Source of the DNA: Aphrocallistes beatrix | Taxonomy: Eukaryota > Porifera > Hexactinellida > Sceptrulophora > Aphrocallistidae | Assembly: GCA_963281255.1 (NCBI GenBank) | Contig: OY725491.1 | Span: 5,506,857-5,570,856 of the forward strand | Length of the DNA stretch: 64,000 nucleotides | Reading direction: 5' to 3' | Shown: piece after piece, positions 20,672-33,612 of the stretch | Layout of the letters: every line of letters starts with the position of its first letter | Numbering within the stretch: position 1 is the stretch's first letter | Notes under the pieces: generated by a model | The model's database searches: none | Told to the model about the DNA's origin: nothing | What the model saw: only the letters and a program-made list of their open reading frames with translations | Program-made: the position numbers and the translations under genes

Positions 20672-21415
20672 ACATAATTAACTAGTTACGATAGAAAAGA
20701 AAATGAAATGGTGATAGAGGTAGGAAATGTACAAAATACAATTAGTATTAGTCAAGAGTATAATAAGAATTTTATTAGAACTGAACTAAAATACAGGTCC
20801 GATTACATAAGAAACTGGATTGACTACAAGACCTTGAATAGCGTCTACACGTATTATATGCTTCATTAAGCATAATCTCTGGAACAGCTAAGTTATGTTT
20901 TGAATTAATTTCTAAAGAAAAAATACTACAACTAAGAGGATACTATTACCACAAATAATCTGCACGTGTTTGAATATATAACGTTGTGCAGCCAAAACGT
21001 TTCAATATTCAATATTATGAATGAAGGATATTTTGGAAAATCATTGGCGAATAATTGCATACGCCGCTATTCAGGATTTCAATTAACTATCTCGGATGAC
21101 CTGTTTTTTTACTGAAAAGGTGCAAATTTTATAAATAGTTAGAGGTTGGATAAAACTTAATTTTTTATTTATAGAAAGGATCCCAAATTTTAAGGCTTCC
21201 CCACCCCAAAATGGCTTAAAACAGAAATGATGCAACAACATTACTAGTCAAGCCAGTGGGTTTTAAATTATATATTTGGTTTGGTTATAATTGTACAGCT
21301 GAATTGGAAGGTAACAGCTTATTTAGTCATAAAACGAGTACAGTGAATAGATATAAGTGATTGGGTTCCGAATGAGATTAAGTTTGAGTAAATGTGACGA
21401 GTAAAGTTTTCCTAC
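20672..21415. other. Flank of the caspase pseudogene, duplicated
   Basis: Paralogous to 18269-19374 minus an internal deletion. It also forms the 3' flank of ODAD2, transcribed toward it from the right. No additional gene. Confidence 0.6.
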
Positions 21416-21419
21416 CAAA

Positions 21420-24400
21420 TCATTTGAACTTTTCACGTTCGTTCGCTAAAGCAAGTTGCCGGACATTCTTGATTGCACCAGCAGCTGCGTCTTGCAAAAT
21501 CTCATCTTTTGATCCAACCATTTCCACTAATAACTTGATTGCATTATTTTCATGCATTGTAATACAGTTTTCGGGATCCTTTGAGAGTTCATATAAGGCC
21601 CTTGCCGTTGCACGATGTACCAAAGGATCTGAAGACTTCAAGTACTGGACTAAGGGAGCTACGGCTTTACATTCGCCGAAACTAATCCTGTTATTGCCCC
21701 AAGTTGAGCAGCGAGCAATAGCCTCGGCTAAATGCACTCGTAAATGATCGTCAGTTGTGTGGGTTAACTTTGCTAGTAATGGTACAACGCCATGATCAGT
21801 AATAACACCCAAATTCTCCTCATCTTTCGCTATACAAGATATAGCGGCACAAACTGATGCAACTAACTCCTTGTAATCAGATTGTAGCAAACTGACAATC
21901 AATTCTAATCCACCCACAAAAGAGCGTACCAATTCTCCAGCATCTTTTGTATAATCAGTACAAGGACAAATTGCCCAGCAGGCACTTGCTTGCAGTTCAG
22001 GTTTGCCTGTTTTCAAAAGCGACCAAAGTAACCGGACTCCATCTTGCTTCTCAATCTGGCTCATACTGTCAGGGTCTTGTGCGGCCTGTTCGATGGCCTT
22101 GGTAGCATTGATGAGGAGTGATTGGTTCGTTCCTTGAAGACAAAAAGAGATTATGGATAAATATTTTAACATTAGACAGATCTGTGGAAACCAAAGCGAG
22201 AGAACCCCAAAGTTGTAAATTAGATATTGATAGGAAAATATAATATTTAAACATTCTTGGATAAATTAAGTCGATATTGATTTAGAAATAACGGCTGATA
22301 AATTTGATGAACACTTTTCGAAAATTAAATAATTATAAGATAACATTTATTCAATATTTTGGAGTGTCCAGCTGCTCCCCAAATTGATTATTTAATTCAT
22401 AATTGATGGTACATGCTTCACATAATTATTCAATATGAGTCAATTTACTGTGTTAGGATAAACCCTAATTTATTCGTTGAAATCAATTGGGAAATCCAAT
22501 TAAATCTCTGTAGTATTTAGTCTGGAGTAAGAACAGTCACAAATATGGATATCAACATTATAATGAGATTCCTTAGTCTAGTCGTTGGTTAGAAGTATTT
22601 AAAAGTATCAAATTCTCTAAAGTTGTTGTGTAGAACATTTTTTAAATTAATATTTTCATTAATTCAGAGTAAAGCATGCATAAATAATATCTCGCGGCCG
22701 TATAGGTAGAAACAGGATTGATAAGTATTTAAATCGCTATACCAAGCTGACAATTCTTCTTCTCAAGCTGACAAGGCTTTTATCCATTGTTCAAGTGATA
22801 TTAGAATGCAAATTTTAACTCTCCAACAAAATTTAGAGGTTTGTGAAGCAGATTAACCTTTTTTCAGAGTAAATTTAATCCCCCACGAGTTTTATAAATC
22901 TGGATGGGGAATATTATTTCCTTACTCAATTTTCACGATCAGTATCATAAAGAAAACATGTTTTAAAAATATATAGAATTTAAAGTAAAATCTATTGGCA
23001 AAAGTAGCCAAACTTGATGATTCAATCCATAGTTAAACCTACACAATGCGAATCTTGTGCAAAAAATGTGTATTTAGAGCTTTCAAAAGAAAGAGATAAA
23101 ATTTCAGTTTTTCCTTTATTTCAACATTTTATCGTTGTGGATTTATACAATCAATGCCTCATGATGCCACACAATCCGCTACACCCAGAATAAATAGACA
23201 ATGGAAGTACCATAGTCACACATCGCTGATTATATTACAAGTACTTAGAGTATATTTTGGTGGAACCACTCTGATGGTCCAATCAGTATATAAAATGCCC
23301 CCACAGACGGAAGTGTCCACTCACATTCTTGGATGAGACACAAAATGCGATATTGCGTATACACTTTATTTTGGCTTTCTTTGAGCATCAGCACTCATTT
23401 CAATAGTAGCCATCTATCCAACAATCATTTTATATGAAAAACATTAAGAATAGAATTGTCAAAAGAAATGCCAGATTACACAAATTTGAATCTTTTAGCG
23501 TACCGTATAACTTCGAAAAGTAACTGTGCGATTCACAATTTACCATCTCATCTGATGAAAAATTAATAATCCAAAGAAACTTTTCAATAAATTTAACCTC
23601 ACGAGTGATTGGAAAAAATGTTAGGCTGGAACATAGCCGACTCAATGTATATATCGAGTAGGCTATGGATGGAATAATTCAGTTTAAAACTTAAGACAAA
23701 GATTTTAGCAGCCTTTTGGGAGGGGGTTATATGGATGGCGAGTAAGGAGGGATGAATGTGTAATATTCCAATACGAACAGTATTAACTTGATTCTAATTT
23801 CAAATTTAGGATCATTTGTTATTGCAAGGATATACTAGCTCATTTAGAGTAGTTGTAGAGTCGAGCAATTTATTGGATAAATACAACTGACTACCGAATC
23901 AAAAAATTAAGAAAAACTCGTCACTGAATGATAAGTAAATGGATCCCAAGTATTATATTTCGGACAATATAGACACAAACAACTACTTTCATGAATTATT
24001 GACTAAAAACATTTTTTCCAACTGAATAAGGATATTGGGTTCATTGTTTTCGGGCAAAAAAATGTTATGATTTGATCACATTTTTATCATATGATAATAC
24101 TCCATATATACTCCATATATAACTTCGAATTCGAATTACTAACTTTATATTCGTTCCATTCGATTACTCTCTCACAAGGTTAAACATTTTCAAACTGTGC
24201 CACCTCGTACCACCAATGCCATAATATACAATGGTGATAACTCGTGATATGTGGCATAGGGTAGCAAATGCTGAAAATACTAAATCTTGAAGGAGTAATT
24301 AGGTTAAAAGCTTACAAAGTGAGTAATTAGAATGTTAAGAAAACGAATTTGAAGCCAGGTTTAGTGTATATGTTACTAATAGGTTTTTGACTTCACAAAT

Positions 24401-26975
24401 AGATTAGAACTATAACAATTTGGATGAAAAATATTGAGGTATACGAATACTTTTGTCCAGGGAGTGTATCAACTATTTATTGTCGGTTAATTCCGAATAA
24501 ATATTGAAATATTGAACATTAATAAAAATAGAGATTCAACAAACAACTCCTTGATAATCACGTGGTGATTAGAACTAATTTCTGCACCCTGAAAGTAGTG
24601 ATCATTCAGCTAATATATAATTAACTATCAAGATGTGTTTATTGGAATTGAAAGCTGCAGGCAAATAGGAATTATTAAACTTAGTCCTCAGGAAAAAGTA
24701 TTATTTGTCGAGTAGACTTTATCGTATATTTTTAATTAATAAAACAGGGTTAAATCTGGGCTAGTTGCACTTAAAATACAAAGTTTATGTTTGTAAAAGC
24801 ATGTGTAAAGCAGAAATCAGACAAAACAACTTCTTGTGATTTGTGATTGTCTTGCATTTCAATTGGGAAGTAAAAGCGATAATCCTAGAATCTTAGAATT
24901 TTAGAAACGTGATATTTAAAAGTTTTTGGTCGCCAAAATTAACAAATATTCAATGAATCCATGAATTGACATAGTAAAATGAATTATTAAGCCAACTTTC
25001 TTCCATACAAAATAATGTATACGTTTTATTAAATAATGGAGTGGAACACATATATTTACTTGAATTCTGATAGTATGGAAGGTTCGTCATAGAATTCCTG
25101 AAAATTGAAACGGCATTATAAGGTGCGAATTGAATAATAAATAAACTTCTCTCAATTCATTTTAATTTAAAAAGTGTCGAAATTTCAGTTTTGAGTTCAA
25201 AATTATCGTTCAATAATAGTTAATATTTATATCAATTTTTGAAAATAATTAATAATAAAAAATCGCCAGTATTTTCGGGCAACAATTATAATTATAATTA
25301 TTTATTTGATAATAAACTACAAGAAATAAACGAGGTAGTTTGGTATGTAAGATATTTTCAGATACAGTCGACTCCGCTTAATAGGGTCACATCGGTCAGA
25401 AGACATTTTGGCACGATTAAGCGGAGAACCCTATTAACCGAAAATATTTTGTATTAGCTTTGTGTGAGAGCTATTCCGGTCCTGCCAAAAGTGTTCCGAT
25501 TAAGCTGTTGACTCGATTAAACAGTGACCCTATTAAGCGGAGTCGACTGTATATCCCTTCGTATTTAAAGTTTCGAAAAATAACTTACAACTCTTACCTT
25601 TTAAGAGCTTGACAAGTGGGACAATCCCGCCAGCTTTCCTGATAGCCACTCGATTGTCTGCGTCCTTAGTGCACTGTCCAATTGCACCCACTACGTTGAT
25701 GAGGACTACTTCCGGTTGTCCAGATAACAATCCTACCAAGAATGAAATCGCATTCTGCTTTTTGAAAAGTTTAACGTTAGCTGGAGACATTGAACATTTC
25801 CAAATCGCACCAGTTGCGGCAGCCAAAAGTTCTTTATTCTTGACTTGAGAGAGAAGTTTGACTAATGGTGTAAGCCCATTGAATTCTCGTACTAGATTCC
25901 TTGTTTCTGGTTCTTCTGCACATTTGAAGATTGCAGATGCACAATGCATTTGTAGCTCTTCGCTCTCGTTGCTAAGTCCTTTCACAAAATCTTCTATCAT
26001 CCCTTCTTTACGAATCAGTTTACGATATTCCGGCCTGAAATAAACAAGAAACATAAATATAGTCAACCCATAATTTTTTCAGCTCAGCATATTGTAATGT
26101 ACAAAAGTATACGAATTAACGTGTTATGGTGAGAGAATGCTTTCTGAAAATTTATTTTACTTCATCAAGACAATTATAGGATCAGTGGACTAACCAATTC
26201 CTCTAGGACTAGGTCTAGGACACACAGTTAAGTTTGCAATTAATTCTCTGGACATAATTGAAATTTAGTTGGTACTGGCGGTTTCAACTTAACCAAAATA
26301 ATGGCATTGAGCATGTTTGCTCATAGGCGCCAAGTGTGGGTACCTGGGGGCCCTCCCCCCCGGTTTGGAGCCTGTGGGTGGTCGTGGTGCTGAGCAATGG
26401 AGCAGTGGAGGAAGCTGTGGTATGGCAGGACTCCACACAAACTTATAGATTACAACTAAACCCCAAAATTATGTTAATTAAGTCTAAATATATATCCCAA
26501 TTACATTTTTCTTCCACTATAGTCCGAGATTTTCTTTTCCCTAGGTAACAACAATAGCTGTATATCGATATTTGAGCATCTAAGATTTAAAAAATTTTCT
26601 TGTGGGCAAGCCCCCAGACCCCCCTTACCGTCGTACGCATCCATCATAACATTTATTTTACACACAGATTCATTGCAAAAATCAGTATACAAAATACCTA
26701 GAAGCGCATTCTTGTAATGTTCCGACAGCTGGCACCAAAACAGATTGCTTCTCGCTTTTGAGCAATTTGGCCAGGAGAGGGAAAATCCCAGCTCTTTGCA
26801 TCGCTTCCTTATTCCGATCACTCTTGCTACAACTCCACAGAGCTAGTGCTCCAGCCTTAGCCACGTCCAATGGTATAAGGTCAATGACGAGTTTGTTCGA
26901 GTCAACTTTGTCAAGAGGCATATCTGCGTACTTTAGGATGGAAACAAGCTTGGGTATTCCATGATGCTGTCGAAC
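21420..26975 (-). CDS. ODAD2: ODAD2/ARMC4 C-terminal half, three exons
   Basis: Three exons join in frame: 26975-26698, 26034-25598 and 22132-21420 (stop at 21420), all with GT-AG borders and matching phases, giving 475 residues. The product is the outer dynein arm docking complex subunit of motile cilia, an armadillo-repeat protein. Near-identical words to human ODAD2 include [107 protein letters not shown] and [17 protein letters not shown] at the C-terminus. About ten armadillo repeats are covered. Introns are 663 and 3465 bp. The human protein is about 1044 residues, so the N-terminal half is missing; no upstream exon was recognised to the right. Either a long intron carries it outside the window or the copy is partial. 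Exon 1 here opens in phase 0. Confidence 0.93.
22133..25597 (-). other. ODAD2 intron of 3465 bp
   Basis: Bounded by GT at 25597 and AG at 22133. It holds a MITE at 25365-25549 only 49 bp past the donor. The rest is AT-rich; no nested gene recognised. Confidence 0.8.
25365..25549. mobile_element. TA-flanked MITE, CAGTCGACTCCGC family
   Basis: A 185-bp element with perfect ends CAGTCGACTCCGCTTAATAG and its inverted copy, flanked by TA (25363-25364 and 25550-25551). It is the best preserved copy in the window, suggesting recent activity, and sits 49 bp from an ODAD2 splice donor. Confidence 0.9.
26035..26697 (-). other. ODAD2 intron of 663 bp with GC-rich patches
   Basis: Bounded by GT at 26697 and AG at 26035. 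GC-rich runs at about 26325-26430 and 26605-26635 (AGCCCCCAGACCCCCCTTA) contrast with the AT-rich surroundings and may be the two ends of an unrecognised insertion. Confidence 0.6.
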
Positions 26976-29900
26976 CTAAAAACGTATTAAACTAAGCGGT
27001 TTTCTCATTTAAAAAATGAATAAACAAGTGGTTAAAGATTGGAGTAGAAAATACGTTGAATGGAACATTGATGTTAATTTAAAATTCAATTGTTTAAGAA
27101 ATATCAAATCCTACTAGTCTCAACAGTGGTAGGAAGTTCTGGATTTACAATACATGATACTATTGAAAGGAAATTGTACTAGGAAGTAGAAATGAATAGG
27201 TAATTAATTCAAATAGAGTGGATATTCGGGTGTGAATTCGAACTACGAAATAAAGAGAACACGATTTTAAGAGTGAAATTCTAATTTATTAGGAGTAATT
27301 AGACATTGTTGATCAACAGTGATTAATGTACTCCATCGATAATCTTAACACGCGTAGATTGAAATCCTTTCAACAGCAAGATACCATCTAAAGGTTAATA
27401 TGTGGAGAATATTGAAAATATGACAAAATCATACAACCTTATTATCGGATAATAAGAAAAACCTGTGATAACCTTGCATGAATGAGTCAATAGAAACAAT
27501 AGAAGAATCACTGCAGTTTTAATTCCATTGTAGACGTAATAAGGGAAGTGAATTTATATGTCACTGATTGTGAGATGAGAATTAATCATGAAAATAATGA
27601 ATGCGTTTATCTGTCTGTCATTAGCAAACATAATATAAACGATGTGCGCTAATGTATCAGTTTTTAATTAAATCATTTGAGATTGCAAACGTTTCGAAAG
27701 TCTACTGGAGTGATTAGTCAATATAATTCAAGGAATCTGTTTTTTCGATTCGAAAAGGAAGGAAATCTTCCTCAATTCTTTTTAATTAACTTTTTTATTA
27801 ACGCATTTGAAATCGATATTATTCTAATAACGACAATCAAATTTAATTAATAGAATTAAAAACTTGTTAACACGTAATCATTATGGCCCACCTCTTATCT
27901 TGTTTCGCCAGAGTTGCTAATTTGAATACTTGATTGGATGGAGCAATAATTATTTTAATATGATATTTGATTTCATTCAAAAATAAGTAAAATAAAATAA
28001 ATACGTAGCTGGTATTCAGGTCAAAGAGAAAGCATGACAAAAATACCAGTGAAAGGATTCACGCAAATTGATTCTCCAAAAAAATTGAAATACTTAATAA
28101 TATTTCCAAAAATAACAAACGAGTGACATTAGAGAACTATCGCCATTATTAAAATCAGGGTAATAAGCATTCAACATAAAAAATTTCATAATCGAATTAA
28201 ATATAGAAGTGAGAGTGATTCTTATTGATTTCAATTATGCTCGAAACTAGAATCACAGCCTGTTTTGAATGGAAAAGAGTCCATACATTGACTTGAAAAT
28301 GAACGAGCTCATCATCGAACAATTAAACTATAATCAATAAAGAATTACAAATAGATGCTCAAATGGTTTGAATGGATTCTCTATACAAATATTTGGACTC
28401 GTGAAAACACATAGTACAAGGAAACAGTCTAGAACCTTGGTGTAGCGTGGATGTGAGACTTAGCGTAGCGAAATCTCCAGATTACGTTAACACTATCATG
28501 ATAATTCTCAGTGTGAACCTCATATAATGCTTAGAAGTAAATGACGTGAATAGCTGATTAAAGAATGAGTATACGTACAAATCGATAGATGGGTCTTGTG
28601 TCTTGATAATTCAATCGTGAAACTCAGACCACAAACCTTTATTAAGTGTGCCCCAAATCGCTTTATTAGCTGAATGATTCAGAAGTATTTTGATGGTAAA
28701 ATTTCAAATTATATTTCAGTGCTAGTAAATATTTATCTGCATACAAAATTTTGTTATAATCGAATTAAAATATCTAATTTTCTCAAATGTTTTTCACTGA
28801 ATATGTATATGGTATATTCCAGTGGTAGCTTGATTATGTAATAGTTCAAATTTTCCAAAAAGTATTCATTTCATGCTATTTCAAAGTAGGAGATATCCCA
28901 CACAGTCAACCGCGATAAAATCACCAATTAATTTTACCTAATTGCAATAAGTTATCATTTCAACATATCTATCCCATTATTTCCATTATCTACGTCCATA
29001 TTACATAATTAGCCATTCTATAGTATAATATTATCGAAGGGAGAGCTACCTCGCTGTAAATCAACATTACCTCACATTAACATTGCAAAATAAACTAAGT
29101 CCAGATGGACTCAGATTTCATCATCTGTCCTAGCTCTAGTATTAACGGTTAGCAATGTTTGCTGGCACTATACACTATTGAAGAAGAAAAATATTTTAAA
29201 TTTTTGAAAACATAGGTACTAATACCTAAGACGAGTTAACATCACCAATAATCAGAAAAAAAGTAACAGAATTTCAAAAGAATTTGCTAAACTGCAGCCG
29301 AATATGCACGTCACAAAATATAAGCATTTTCAAGCATGAAAAACTCACGAAGAGAATTAATTCTTTTATTAAAGTGGAAACACGGAGTGACTGGAAGAAA
29401 GAGGACAGACTCAATAGAATTTGAATAATATGAGGATACTCGATACCCATTAAATCTCCTGATCTGTGTACGTAAGCACTTGAGTGGGACACGTGTGAGA
29501 CTTCATCAATGATTGAGAAACTAGATACCTTAAGTTGTTCAATGGAGTTCGGCTGTTTACTAAAAATTCAAGTTGGAGGCTAGATACTTTGATTAAAATC
29601 GTTTATTAAAAACTGCCGTATAATCTCAATTACCAAACAAATTGCAATTGCAGCACTTCCATAATGGAACGGATGGATAATGTTTGCTTTAGTAAATTTA
29701 CAATACTCACATGGTGATATGAACATTATAAGACCGATTAATAAATGCAAGAATCATAATTATTTTGATGTTTAACTACTAATTAACGAATGTTCAAAAT
29801 ATATTGCAATGCATACGACGACATCATTATCAAAAGACATGATCGAATCGGATCTAGATTACAACTCAATTCAGATGTGACACCATTTTTCATCATTAAT

Positions 29901-32635
29901 ATGCTATCAGTATTATTTAGCTATTCGCAACGGGGTGAAGCGTCTTAAACTTAGGGCAGCAGAAAATATGTTTCACCCATATGTAAGGAGTGAAAATGCG
30001 TTAGGTTGCATTATCGATTAAAAATGATGTCATTATACTCAACAGTTTTTCGTTATCTTGAGCAAAAGATAATTAAAATTCATTATTACTACTCAATCTA
30101 ATAAAAAAGACAATTTTTTTCAGGTTAAAAGGCATTAAGTTATCCATTTCCCGGCTTTGATGTATTATTATTATTATTCGCTCAATATGATCAATAACCA
30201 AGGTATTTCTATCTACGTATCTCATCACCATATCGTGAACATTCAATTCCCAGAAAGATTGCTATCAATAAACTCTCCTTAATTAATTGTTCATTTTTCA
30301 AACTGTCCTTGTTTTTAATTATCTATTTATGATTCTTATCTAGTTGTAGAATCATGGCAGAGAAGATTGCATCAGATATGTACTTGAAAAAGTGCAGATA
30401 AACCAGACACATTTTTAAGAAATACGCTTCTTATCAAAAAGATGAATCTTCGTTTTACCTACGAAAATAATTACATTCAAACAAAGTAGAAATTTGAGCT
30501 AAAAATCACCTTACAGGGACATAAATTTTCAATCAATTTCTGATTATTTAACTAAGATAAACAAATTCAATTAATTCATTTCGTTCATCAGATACTAAGT
30601 GGAAGATAATCAGGTAAACATCAAAGTATGCAGAATTGGCAAAAGTGATATATTTCACATAGCTACTAAAATTAGAGTTGTGGTGAACTTTGCGATGTTC
30701 AGGATGAGAATATTAATCAATCTGGATGCTCTACATATGTTTAACAAGTATTTAGCAAATATTATACGAAATTCACTTCAATTCGATTTCATAATACAAA
30801 TTACGAAACGAATAAACCATAATTTGCGCCATAAATGATAGTAAAGTACGTAAAAACGTAAATGATTGAGTTGTGCAAAAATAAATTGAGGATGTTACTT
30901 GTGCTAAATTAAGAATATACAGATACACTTTTTAGTGTGCTTCCTATAATAAATACAATTGTGTAAGCACATGAGAGACGTAATTAGTTGTGTCTAGAGT
31001 GTAGAGTAGTGATTCAATACGGAAAATATGACAGCTTAGAAAATCCAAAATTCAATTTGTTTGTAGCTGTTTACAACGTAAACGGAGCGTTGTTGCAGCA
31101 GTCCATAAGATGTGAATACGTATTAGCTTGGTAGAATCAATAGTGAAACGAAGAGGAAATATTATTAATTGTAAATCCTATATATTGAATTGATAGAGTG
31201 AGAAACCCTAATACATTTTCAGTTATCCAACAAGTGGTATAAGACATTGAATTTGGAGGGGTGAATCTAAGTAAATTAATTAAGACAGCAAAATTAATAG
31301 ACTTGTAAAGTGATACGTGGAATGACACAATTTTGAACTTTAATGAGATCGAGCAATTAAATCAACAATGGAAGAGTTAAGTTTCTTCTGAGGAGGATGA
31401 AAATGAGATCACGTTATAATTTAACAACAACAACAACAACAACAACAACAATCTACTCAGTGTAATTTAATCTGAAGCATGGGACAATAAATTTCAAAAT
31501 AATCACGAAATTAATACTCTCATAAGTTCTTTTATTCTGAAAGAAGAGAATATAATTCAGTTATTACAGCACACAATGAGACACTGGCCAATACGATACT
31601 CATATTACAGCGTGTAGTGTGTGTGAATAGATATTCAGTAGTGTACTGTTTGTATACTATACACTCTATACTTAGTGGGGGGACAATTGGGTCTCATTAA
31701 AAACCAATCTTAGTTTTGTGAGGTAAAATGGAAGATAATAGCATTTATTAAAAACATTTCCTAAAATAGAAACCAATGAATAGAGAATAGGAACCAGGCT
31801 TAGAACCATTCCAAACTATGACCACTATTTACGTCATATTTTTCGATTATTTTAACTTCTCTTAACTTAACAGTGTTCGAAAGGTTAGTGTTTTTCAACA
31901 ACTTTTATCCTTCGAATATAGAATCCAAAGCATTTTAATGATATCACTTCCTTCTCAATATTATCCACAGTATGCCTGGCTTACAAACGCTGTTCAATAC
32001 TGTTTTTGCTCTAATCTCCCATAATTTCTTTAGAATTTAGACCAAGACATTCAAAGGGACAAAATTGCCTGTCAAATGTGGGATTTAATTCATATTATTT
32101 TCGTCATAGCTAATAATGTACAGAACTGATGATAAAAATTTACAAATATAGTATATAGAATAAAGCGCCGATATTCCTAAATAAAATTTGGACAAATTGC
32201 CTATCTCCAACAGGTGGGTGCTGATAGAAAGAGATGACTAGCGCAGGATTAGTTTTGCAATGTCTCCACCATATCATATGAATCATTATCAAAATCATCT
32301 GGTCAAAATCATCTCAGACTATACTCAATCGATTTCCAAAAAATTGGTTGCAAAATTATCAATCAAGGAAAGTATCCAAAAAAGATTAAACTATTACTCA
32401 TATTTTCGATGGTAGGCCTTACTCTAAGAAACTAAAAATATAGTGTTTACACCAACCAACCAAAACACACATGGTTATATGAATGTATTCACAAGATGAA
32501 ATCATTCAAAATGCATGCATTCTGAAACTATTCAAATTCTAATGAAGACACATCCAAACTTGTATGTGATCGAGTTCAATAGAACTTTTTGCATCAGCCA
32601 CTGCATTGACTACGTACATGGTATAACTTGACTAG
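26976..32635. other. Long gene-free stretch
   Basis: 5.7 kb of AT-rich DNA without a recognisable exon on either strand. Upstream ODAD2 exons were sought by looking for armadillo-like minus-strand reading and not found. The only distinct feature is an AAC microsatellite at 31422-31450. Confidence 0.55.
31422..31450. repeat. AAC microsatellite
   Basis: About ten AAC units in a row. Confidence 0.95.
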
Positions 32636-32644
32636 TATAAATAG
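32636..32644 (+). promoter_or_regulatory. TATA box of kinase A
   Basis: TATAAATAG lies 65 nt before the ATG at 32701. A TATA-like element occurs at the same distance (53-65 nt) in all six kinase genes. Confidence 0.7.
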
Positions 32645-32700
32645 CTTCTCAAAATCAATAAAACAATTCTAACTAACAATCATCACAAATACATTCAAAC

Positions 32701-33612
32701 ATGTCTGATAAATCACAAATCGCCAGAATCAATTTTATAAAAAGTTCGCCCAAAACTTTCATAAGATACAAATCAACTCCATCTGAAAAATATCGTCTTC
32801 TGAAGCAAATTGGACAAGGAGGTTGCGCTAAAGTGTACCTTGCAAAAAACACAGAAACATCACAGAAATGTGCAGTCAAGAAAATCAACAAAAAGCCAGG
32901 AACAATCAACAAATATCTCGCAGACGAAATCTCAGCAATGAAACAGGTGAAGGGAATTACAGGTGCAGTACAGCACATTGACACATTCAAGAAAGATGGA
33001 ACAACACACATTGTGATGGAACATATCAATGGATGGTGTCTACAGGATGTGGTGGAGAATCTGGAGCTGGATGAGAGAGTGATCGCCAGTCTTTGCAAGA
33101 GCATCCTCACCTCACTGAAACAGGTGCATGCACGCCACATCATACACAGAGACATCAAGTGCGGAAACGTCATGCTCACAAAGGACGGACAAACCAAAGT
33201 CATTGACTTTGGCTACGCCACTCACTGTCCTGAAAACGCTCACGTCCGAAGTGGGAAGGTGGGGTCCATGTTCTGGATGGCACCAGAGATCTTCCAGAGA
33301 CAGGCTTACGATGAGAAGGCAGACATCTGGAGTTTCGGTATCATGGTGATGGAAATGTTCCTTGGAGATCCTCCTTACTACAGATCTGAGGAGAGTAATG
33401 AAGAGATAGCCAACCGATTGGCAGTAGGAGATGTTCCTACAGTTGAATCAATGTCTCCTGAACTCCAAGACTTCATTGAGAGATGTCTGTCAGTTGTTCC
33501 TGAAGACAGAGCATCAGCTGAAGAACTCCTCGACGATAAATTCCTCGATATTGCAATCCCACTCACAGACATTGCATTCAGTATTGGACAGAATCAACAT
33601 AAATTAAATTAA
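32701..33612 (+). CDS. PAK/STE20-like protein kinase A
   Basis: Single exon, 303 residues, made of little more than a kinase domain. Motifs: glycine loop IGQGGCAKV (37-45, third Gly replaced by Ala), ATP Lys60 in CAVK, alpha-C Glu76, HRDIKCGN with catalytic Asp151 and Asn156, DFG 169-171, WMAPE ending at 196, and WSFGIMVMEM. The C-lobe resembles PAKs (WMAPEIFQRQAYDEKADIWSFGI; FLDIAIPL near the end), so a Ser/Thr kinase is expected. There is no CRIB/p21-binding or other regulatory region. The PAK activation-loop Thr (RSTMVGT in PAK) is Gly here (RSGKVGS). N-terminus and glycine loop pair it with kinase F; from about codon 85 to the stop its DNA is nearly identical to all other copies. Confidence 0.9.
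   Translation: MSDKSQIARINFIKSSPKTFIRYKSTPSEKYRLLKQIGQGGCAKVYLAKNTETSQKCAVKKINKKPGTINKYLADEISAMKQVKGITGAVQHIDTFKKDGTTHIVMEHINGWCLQDVVENLELDERVIASLCKSILTSLKQVHARHIIHRDIKCGNVMLTKDGQTKVIDFGYATHCPENAHVRSGKVGSMFWMAPEIFQRQAYDEKADIWSFGIMVMEMFLGDPPYYRSEESNEEIANRLAVGDVPTVESMSPELQDFIERCLSVVPEDRASAEELLDDKFLDIAIPLTDIAFSIGQNQHKLN

Larger units (their letters stand above)
16136..21415. repeat. Tandem duplication containing two caspase copies
   Basis: Block 1 (about 16136-19374) and block 2 (about 19631-21415) share flanks, caspase coding sequence and 3' flanks at high identity. Block 2 is shorter because of three losses: the 570-bp segment at 16190-16757, most of the caspase prodomain, and the stretch 18391-18776 upstream of it. 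The shared right end (GTAAAGTTTTCCTAC) stops in block 2 about 5 bp from the ODAD2 stop codon. Confidence 0.85.

Noticed and set aside
29274..29492. Minus-strand frame with an IIQILLSLSSFFQSL stretch as a possible upstream ODAD2 exon
   Set aside because: No armadillo consensus, no match to ODAD2 in the expected order and no convincing splice sites.
32673..33203. Long antisense open frames (130-176 codons) opposite every kinase gene, plus a 73-codon frame on the sense strand
   Set aside because: They recur in all copies only because the underlying DNA is nearly identical. They have no start context, no domain and mirror the kinase codon pattern.
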